The notes under the pieces are model-generated. The model saw only the letters and a program-made list of their open reading frames with translations, did no database searches and was not told where the DNA came from. A stretch of DNA of 8,702 nucleotides from Bacillota bacterium (GTDB lineage Bacteria; Bacillota; Clostridia; Christensenellales; Borkfalkiaceae), in contig JAETTR010000039.1 in NCBI GenBank assembly GCA_021768985.1, positions 1 to 8,702 on the forward strand, written 5' to 3'. This document shows, one piece after another, positions 1-5,116 of this stretch (position 1 is the first letter of the stretch; each line of letters opens with the position of its first letter). The position numbers and the translations under genes are program-made.

Positions 1-2233
1 CGAGCCGCTCACGCCCGAGGACGTGCAGAACGTAATCGACGTGGAAAAGCCCTACGGCGTGGTAATCACCTTCGGCGGACAGACGGCGATCAAGCTCTGT
101 TCCTATCTGGATAAGAAGGGGGTAAGGATTCTCGGCACGAGCGCGGACAGCGTGGACATGGCGGAGGATCGGGAGCGGTTCGACGCGCTCTTGGAAGAGT
201 TCGGCATTGCCCGCCCGAAGGGACTCACCGTCATGACGAAGGAAGAGGCGATTGCCGCCGCGGAAAAGCTCGGTTATCCCGTGCTGCTCCGTCCGTCGTA
301 CGTAATCGGCGGACAGAATATGACGATCGCGTTTACGGAGAACGATATTTCCCGCTATATGGACGTCATTTTGGCGCAGCATATCGAAAATCCCGTGCTC
401 TGCGACAAATACTTAATGGGTTCCGAGCTCGAGGTCGATGCGATTTCCGACGGCGTGGACGTGCTGATTCCCGGCATCATGCAGCATATCGAGCGCGCGG
501 GCGTGCATTCGGGCGACTCGATCGCGGTGTATCCGCCATATCATCTGAGCGACGCCATGCTCCGCAATATCGTGGATATCTCCACGAAGCTCGCGCTGTC
601 GCTGAAAACGAAGGGATTGATCAATATTCAGTATCTGATTTATCAGAATCAGCTCTACGTCATCGAAGTAAATCCGCGCGCGTCGCGTACCATTCCTTAT
701 ATTTCCAAGGTGACGGGCGTGCCGATGGTGGAGCTCGCCACCAAGATCATGGCGGGCGCGAAGCTCAAACGACTCGGATACGGCACGGGACTCTATCCCA
801 ATTCGCCTTACGTAGCGGTCAAAGTGCCCGTATTCAGCTTTGAAAAACTCAACGACGTGAACTCCCAGCTCGGACCCGAAATGAAATCGACGGGCGAAGT
901 GCTCGGGATCGGAAAGAACATCGAGGAAGCGCTCTTCAAGGGACTCGTTTCCGCGGGCTTTAAAATGTGTCACCCGACGAAGGATAAGCCCGTGGGCGTG
1001 TACTTTACGATCAACGATCAGGACAAGTTCGAAGTCGTTTCTATCGCCAAAAAGTTTGCCGACCTCGGCTGTAACATCTATGCCACGGCGGGTACCGCAA
1101 AGGTGATTTCCGATCTGGGAATCGACGTGACGATCGTCGAACGGTTGAAGGCGACCAAACAGGTCTGCAAGCTGATGGATGAGGGAAAAATCGACTATAT
1201 CATCTATACGGGGAAAACGGACGTCGATTCGATCAACGACTATATCGAACTGCATCACCACGCGATTCTGCTCGGCATTACCGTGCTGACCTCCCTCGAT
1301 ACGGCGAACGCGCTCTGCGATATCGTCGCGAGCAAGTTTACCGAGTACAACACCGAGCTCGTCGATATCAACAATCTCCGCAAAAAGAAAATGGAGCTGT
1401 CGTTTACCAAAATGCAGGCGAGCGGAAACGACTATATCTATTTCGAAAACCTGAACGGAGAAATTACCTGTCCCGAATCGCTTGCGATCAACTTTGTGGA
1501 ACGCCACTCCGGAATCGGCGGCGACGGAATCGTGCTGATCGAAAAATCGGACGTTGCCGACGCGAAAATGCGTATTTACAATCAGGACGGCACCGAGGGC
1601 AAGATGGCGGGCAACGCGATCCGTTGCGTGGGAAAATATCTCTACGAAAAGGGAATCGTGCCAAAGGACGTCATGACAATCGAAACCATGAGCGGGATCA
1701 AGGAAGTCAGCGTGTATTCCTTCGGCGGCGTGGTGACCAGCGCGAGCGTAAAGCTTGGCGAAGCGGTGCTCGACGGCGAAAAGATTCCGTCCGTGTGGAA
1801 GGGTAAGCAAATCGTCAACCAGCCCATGGAAATAGAGGGAAAAGAATACCGCGTCACGCTCGTCAATCTCGGAAATCCGCATTGCGTGATCTTCTGCGAC
1901 AAGGTGGACGACGTGAACGTGGAAGCGCTCGGTTCGGCAATCGAGAACAGCAAGTACTTCCCCGAAAAGACGAACGTGGAGTTTATTCGCGTCGTCAACG
2001 GCAGTACGCTGAAAATGCGGGTATGGGAGCGCGGCAACGGCGAGACGCTCGCCTGCGGTACGGGCGCGGCGGCAGCGGCGGTCGCGAGCGTGCTCAACGG
2101 CTATTGCGCGCACGATATCGATATCACGGTCAAGGTGCGCGGCGGCGATCTGATCGTCCGTTATTATCAGAGCGGCAAGGTGACCCTTGCGGGGAACGTC
2201 GTAAAAGTTTACGAGGGTAAGGTGGAGTTTTAA
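1..2233 (+). CDS. carB-dapF: CarB-DapF fusion: carbamoyl-phosphate synthase large subunit C-terminal half joined to diaminopimelate epimerase (5' partial)
   Basis: The first complete codon is at base 2, and 743 residues are visible before TAA at 2231-2233. Residues 1 to about 463 match CarB from roughly E. coli residue 627 onward, so about 625 N-terminal residues lie upstream. The second ATP-grasp (carbamoyl-phosphate-forming) unit is intact: GGQTAIKL, EDRERF, RPSYVIGGQ, the ELEVDA acidic residue (144), the GVHSGDS histidine (169) and the metal-binding IEVNPRASRT (E222, N224). An MGS-like allosteric domain follows (about 330-455, with ATAGTA), where nucleotides or ornithine bind in known CarB. 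With the glutaminase CarA, this enzyme makes carbamoyl phosphate for pyrimidines and arginine in the cytosol. The CarB part ends at its natural tail (TSLDTANAL to VDINNL) and runs through RKKK into a complete DapF with no stop codon. The downstream gene overlaps the TAA. CarB identity is certain; whether the product is processed is unknown. Confidence 0.95.
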   Translation, partial: EPLTPEDVQNVIDVEKPYGVVITFGGQTAIKLCSYLDKKGVRILGTSADSVDMAEDRERFDALLEEFGIARPKGLTVMTKEEAIAAAEKLGYPVLLRPSYVIGGQNMTIAFTENDISRYMDVILAQHIENPVLCDKYLMGSELEVDAISDGVDVLIPGIMQHIERAGVHSGDSIAVYPPYHLSDAMLRNIVDISTKLALSLKTKGLINIQYLIYQNQLYVIEVNPRASRTIPYISKVTGVPMVELATKIMAGAKLKRLGYGTGLYPNSPYVAVKVPVFSFEKLNDVNSQLGPEMKSTGEVLGIGKNIEEALFKGLVSAGFKMCHPTKDKPVGVYFTINDQDKFEVVSIAKKFADLGCNIYATAGTAKVISDLGIDVTIVERLKATKQVCKLMDEGKIDYIIYTGKTDVDSINDYIELHHHAILLGITVLTSLDTANALCDIVASKFTEYNTELVDINNLRKKKMELSFTKMQASGNDYIYFENLNGEITCPESLAINFVERHSGIGGDGIVLIEKSDVADAKMRIYNQDGTEGKMAGNAIRCVGKYLYEKGIVPKDVMTIETMSGIKEVSVYSFGGVVTSASVKLGEAVLDGEKIPSVWKGKQIVNQPMEIEGKEYRVTLVNLGNPHCVIFCDKVDDVNVEALGSAIENSKYFPEKTNVEFIRVVNGSTLKMRVWERGNGETLACGTGAAAAAVASVLNGYCAHDIDITVKVRGGDLIVRYYQSGKVTLAGNVVKVYEGKVEF
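1391..2233 (+). other. dapF: DapF (diaminopimelate epimerase) domain of the fusion, first catalytic cysteine replaced by Ala
   Basis: Counted from M at 1391, the domain is 280 residues, the length of a normal stand-alone DapF. DapF interconverts LL- and meso-diaminopimelate for lysine and peptidoglycan, using two cysteines (Cys73 and Cys217 in Haemophilus influenzae). Both pseudo-symmetric halves are visible: FTKMQASGNDY (5-15), RHSGIGGDGI (38-47), NQDGTEGK (64-71), GNPH (161-164), ERGNGET (213-219) and ACGTGA (221-226). The second catalytic cysteine is present (C222). At the first site the usual MCGN reads MAGN, so position 73 is Ala (GCG, 1607-1609); the nearest cysteine is C79 in IRC. No Shine-Dalgarno sequence precedes the internal ATG, so separate translation is unlikely. 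DapF fold membership is sure. Epimerase activity is doubtful unless this subfamily uses another base. Confidence 0.9.
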
Positions 2234-2838
2234 TGGCGGAAAGTAAATTCTACGAAGAGAGTGCGGGCTCGCAGAGGAGCGGCAAAGAATCGAAATATTA
2301 TACCGTGTTTCACGTTGCGGGGATCGTATTCTTTATTTTCACCGCATTCGGCGTCTTTTTGTCCTTCATGATGATTCCGAGCATGATCTCGGAGGCGGGC
2401 AAGGTCGGTGCAAATCCGACGTTCTCGATCGTCAGCTGGTGTCTGGGCGTTCTCTCTCTTGCGGCGATCGGGGTACTGTTCTGGCGGCTGAAAAGGCGGT
2501 TTAACGTGAGCTACGATTACGTGTTCGTAGAGGACGAGCTCCGCATTACAAAAGTGTTCAACGGGCGCAAGCGTAAGTATCTGTACCTGATTAAAGCGGC
2601 GGATATTTTAAAGATCGGGTATTGCGAGAGCGATTCCTATCAGGATACGCTGAACGGGATGCAGGGCAAAAAACCGAAGATCGTTACGCCCAATTCCGAG
2701 CCGACGGAAGGAAAGGAGTTCATCTACGTCCTTCAGAACGAAACGCTCGGGAAACAACTCTATGTGCTCGAATGCCGAAAGACCATGTTGGAATTTCTCG
2801 TCCGCGCGGCGGGCGTGAATAAATTCGTACGCAAATGA
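2233..2838 (+). CDS. Small two-helix membrane protein of unknown function (DUF6106-like)
   Basis: A 201-residue protein. A short polar N-terminus (1-22) precedes two hydrophobic helices (about 24-48 and 65-86). A basic RLKRRF stop-transfer sequence follows, then a C-terminal region (about 90-201) that looks beta-rich and is probably cytosolic. The segment YDYVFVEDELRITKVFNGRKRK resembles clostridial DUF6106 proteins (an E/DYxFxxxxLxIxKxxxxRKRK pattern); I recognise that resemblance from memory and it is unconfirmed. No catalytic motif is visible. The ATG overlaps the stop of the preceding gene (TAATG, 2231-2235), with a purine-rich ggtggag about six bases upstream; its own stop overlaps the next start (ATGA). 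It is therefore co-translated with the CarB-DapF fusion and the desulfurase, which gives little functional clue. A bacterial PH-like fold for the tail is possible but speculative. Confidence 0.85.
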   Translation: MAESKFYEESAGSQRSGKESKYYTVFHVAGIVFFIFTAFGVFLSFMMIPSMISEAGKVGANPTFSIVSWCLGVLSLAAIGVLFWRLKRRFNVSYDYVFVEDELRITKVFNGRKRKYLYLIKAADILKIGYCESDSYQDTLNGMQGKKPKIVTPNSEPTEGKEFIYVLQNETLGKQLYVLECRKTMLEFLVRAAGVNKFVRK

Positions 2839-3956
2839 TATATCTGGATAACGCTGCGACGACCTGCCCGAACGCTCGGGCAGGCTTGCGCGCGGCAAGC
2901 TTTTTAACCGAAAATTTTTATAATCCCTCCGCCCGTTATCACGGCGGAGTTTGCGTCGCACGGGAAACGGACGCCGCGAGAAACGAGCTTTTGGGGTTCG
3001 TTGCTGATCCCGAAAAGTTCGATCTGATTTTCACTTCGTGCGGAACGGAATCGGATAATCAAGCCGTATTCTCGTGCGCGAAGCGGGGAAACGCAGTGAC
3101 GGACGCGGGGGAACACGCGGCGATCCGAAGCGCATTTTCGGAGCTGAAAAACCGCGGCGTAGAGCCGAGAATCGCGCCCGTCAATTCGGACGGAAGCGTG
3201 AATACGGAAGCGCTTTTGCACCTTGTGGACGAAAAGACGAGCTTTGTGAGCGTAATGCACGTAAACAACGAAACGGGCGCGGTAAACGATATCCGTACGC
3301 TCGCCCGCCTCGTCAAGGCGAAGAATCCGCGCGCTGTTTTTCATTCCGACGGCGTGCAAGCGTACGGAAGAATTCCCGTACGGCTGACGGAGGAGATCGA
3401 TTTATATTCGGTCAGCGCGCACAAAATCGGCGCGTTGAAGGGCACGGGCGCACTGATGAAACGAAAAAAATTTCCGCTTTCTCCGTTCCTGTACGGAGGC
3501 GGACAGGAGGGAAATCTCAGGAGCGGTACTGAGAATACTTACGGAATCGCGTATTTCCGTTATGCGGCAGAAGAGAAATTCGCCAGTCTTTCGGCGGACG
3601 GGGCGCGGCTGTCGGGGTACCGGGAAATGCTCTGGGAGTTGCTCGAAAAGCCGCTGTTTGCGCGGTTGTCGCCGGAAAACGGTTCGCCGTATATTCTGAC
3701 CGTGTCGGCGGTCGGACTGCGCGGAGAGGTATTGCAACGCAAGCTGTGGGATGCGGGGCTTGCGATCGGAACGGGAAGCGCGTGTAATTCGAAGAAACCG
3801 CACAGCCCCGTTCTGGAAGCGTGCGGCTGGGACGGAAAGACACTCGACGGCGCGCTTCGCGCAAGCTTTTCGCCCGAAACGACAGAAGAGGAAATCGTGC
3901 GGGCGGCAGAGCTCATGAACGCCGCGGTGCGCGAAATGAAGGAGGTTACGGGCTGA
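2835..3956 (+). CDS. Cysteine desulfurase, NifS/IscS family (probable sulfur donor for ThiI)
   Basis: A 373-residue PLP-dependent, fold-type I aminotransferase-like enzyme. It removes sulfur from L-cysteine, forming alanine and an enzyme persulfide that is passed to tRNA-thiolation and Fe-S assembly proteins. The N-terminus MIYLDNAATT is canonical and fixes the start. Other landmarks are NPSARYHGG (30-38), CGTESDNQA (69-77), H94 stacking over PLP, NNETG (144-148), HSDGVQAYG (170-178), the PLP-binding lysine K197 in SAHK, GGGQEGNLRSGTEN, and the catalytic C317 in GTGSACNSKK. The length is slightly short of the usual 380-400 residues, but nothing essential is missing. The start overlaps the previous stop (ATGA, 2835-2838) and has no clear Shine-Dalgarno sequence, so it probably depends on translational coupling. 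The stop overlaps the thiI start. Adjacency to thiI matches the dedicated NifZ-ThiI pair of Bacillus subtilis, so a ThiI partner role is inferred; general Fe-S supply is not excluded. Confidence 0.95.
   Translation: MIYLDNAATTCPNARAGLRAASFLTENFYNPSARYHGGVCVARETDAARNELLGFVADPEKFDLIFTSCGTESDNQAVFSCAKRGNAVTDAGEHAAIRSAFSELKNRGVEPRIAPVNSDGSVNTEALLHLVDEKTSFVSVMHVNNETGAVNDIRTLARLVKAKNPRAVFHSDGVQAYGRIPVRLTEEIDLYSVSAHKIGALKGTGALMKRKKFPLSPFLYGGGQEGNLRSGTENTYGIAYFRYAAEEKFASLSADGARLSGYREMLWELLEKPLFARLSPENGSPYILTVSAVGLRGEVLQRKLWDAGLAIGTGSACNSKKPHSPVLEACGWDGKTLDGALRASFSPETTEEEIVRAAELMNAAVREMKEVTG
3941..3946 (+). promoter_or_regulatory. Shine-Dalgarno site of thiI
   Basis: GGAGGT lies nine bases before the ATG at 3956, inside the last codons of the cysteine desulfurase gene. 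It settles the thiI start. The same reading frame stays open back to 3821, but that upstream stretch is an arginine-rich shadow of the desulfurase gene. Confidence 0.75.
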
Positions 3957-5116
3957 TGGACGGTGCCGAAAAAGTAATTATCATCCGCTATGCGGAAATT
4001 CATTTAAAGGGCAAAAACCGCGGATATTTCGAACGGGTGTTTACGGTGAATCTGGAACGTTCGTTGAAGGGGATCCGTCACGAACTGCACCGAACGAGCG
4101 GGAGATATCTGGTCGCGAAGTTCGAACCCGATATGGCGGAAGAGATCATGTCGCGGATTTCCCGCGTGTTCGGCGTACATTCCTATTCGCTCGCGCTGTG
4201 CGTTGCTGCGGACATGGGCGAAATTTACGCGGCGGCAAAGGCGGTCGCGCCCGCCTGCGGGACCTTTAAGGTGGAAACGCACCGTGCCGATAAAAAGTTT
4301 CCGCGCACCTCCATGGAGATCAACGCGGAAATCGGCGGCAGATTGCTTTCGGAAAATAAAATGCTGAAGGTGGACGTGCACGAACCGCAATCGCTCGTCT
4401 ATATCGACGTGCGCGAAAACGGTACCGCGCTCGTATTCGGAAAATTTTCAGAGGGTTCTGGCGGTATGCCGGTCGGTACGTCGGGTAAGGGCTTGCTCTT
4501 GATCTCGGGCGGGATCGATTCTCCCGTCGCGGGTTACATGATGGCGAAACGGGGCATGAACGTGGAGTATCTCCATTTTCACAGCTATCCTTATACGAAC
4601 GAACAGGCGAAGGACAAAGTGATCGAGCTCGGAAAAATTCTCGGTCGGTATTCCGGTACGGCGAAATTGGTGACGGCTTCCGTGACGCACATTCAGGAAG
4701 AGATTCATAAAAAATGCGCCGCAGAACTCAACGTCACGCTATTGCGCCGCTTTATGTTCCGTATTGCCGAGCGCGTCGCGCGGCGGCAAAAGGACCAGTG
4801 CCTGATCACGGGCGAGAGCCTCGGACAGGTCGCCAGCCAGACGATCGAGGGGATTACCTCTTCGAACGCCGTCGTGACCCTTCCCGTGCTTCGTCCGCTC
4901 ATCGGCTTCGACAAAAACGAAATTATTACGATCTCGAAAAAGATCGGCACTTACGAAACTTCGGTTTTGCCCTTCGAGGATTGTTGTACGGTATTTCTGC
5001 CCGACTTCCCCGCAATCAAACCCAAGCTGTCGTTTATCGAGGAAGAGGAGAAAAAGCTCGACGTCGAGGCGCTCGTCGAGGAATCCGTCCGTGCGCTCGA
5101 AGTCATTGATCTGTGA
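3956..5116 (+). CDS. thiI: tRNA 4-thiouridine synthase ThiI (short form, no rhodanese domain)
   Basis: A 386-residue protein that adenylates U8 of tRNA and transfers sulfur to give s4U8; in some bacteria ThiI also supplies sulfur for the thiamine thiazole. Residues 1 to about 165 form the ferredoxin-like and THUMP tRNA-binding region (IRYAEIHLKGKNRGYFE near the start). The PP-loop ATPase begins with LLISGGIDSPVAGYMM; SGGIDSP, at 184-190, is the pyrophosphate-binding signature. TGESLGQVASQT and the PFEDCCT motif (C343-C344, matching the conserved Cys344 region of E. coli ThiI) are present. E. coli ThiI is about 100 residues longer because of a C-terminal rhodanese domain that carries the persulfide; its absence here is normal for Bacillota, where a partner desulfurase does the work, and one lies directly upstream. 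The TGATG overlap and a strong GGAGGT site set the start. The stop directly abuts the stop of the opposing PBP gene. Confidence 0.96.
   Translation: MDGAEKVIIIRYAEIHLKGKNRGYFERVFTVNLERSLKGIRHELHRTSGRYLVAKFEPDMAEEIMSRISRVFGVHSYSLALCVAADMGEIYAAAKAVAPACGTFKVETHRADKKFPRTSMEINAEIGGRLLSENKMLKVDVHEPQSLVYIDVRENGTALVFGKFSEGSGGMPVGTSGKGLLLISGGIDSPVAGYMMAKRGMNVEYLHFHSYPYTNEQAKDKVIELGKILGRYSGTAKLVTASVTHIQEEIHKKCAAELNVTLLRRFMFRIAERVARRQKDQCLITGESLGQVASQTIEGITSSNAVVTLPVLRPLIGFDKNEIITISKKIGTYETSVLPFEDCCTVFLPDFPAIKPKLSFIEEEEKKLDVEALVEESVRALEVIDL
5051..5079 (-). terminator. Possible intrinsic terminator of the PBP transcript, inside thiI
   Basis: Read on the minus strand, a CTCGAC/GTCGAG arm pair, including the perfect 12-bp palindrome CTCGACGTCGAG (5057-5068), is followed by CTTTTTCTCC. 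It begins about 38 bases after the PBP stop, a sensible place for a terminator, but within thiI codons for an acidic/basic helix. The U-tract has five residues and the sequence is also constrained by coding, so this may be chance. Confidence 0.3.

Noticed and set aside
413..2113. 566-residue open frame on the minus strand opposite carB-dapF
   Set aside because: The translation is low-complexity, rich in His, Arg, Asp and Val, with no recognisable motif; the plus-strand protein is unmistakable CarB-DapF. It is a codon-bias shadow.
3821..3955. 45-residue N-terminal extension of ThiI
   Set aside because: It is the out-of-frame reading of the desulfurase 3' end, very arginine-rich; the ATG at 3956 has a strong Shine-Dalgarno sequence and the canonical ThiI N-terminus.
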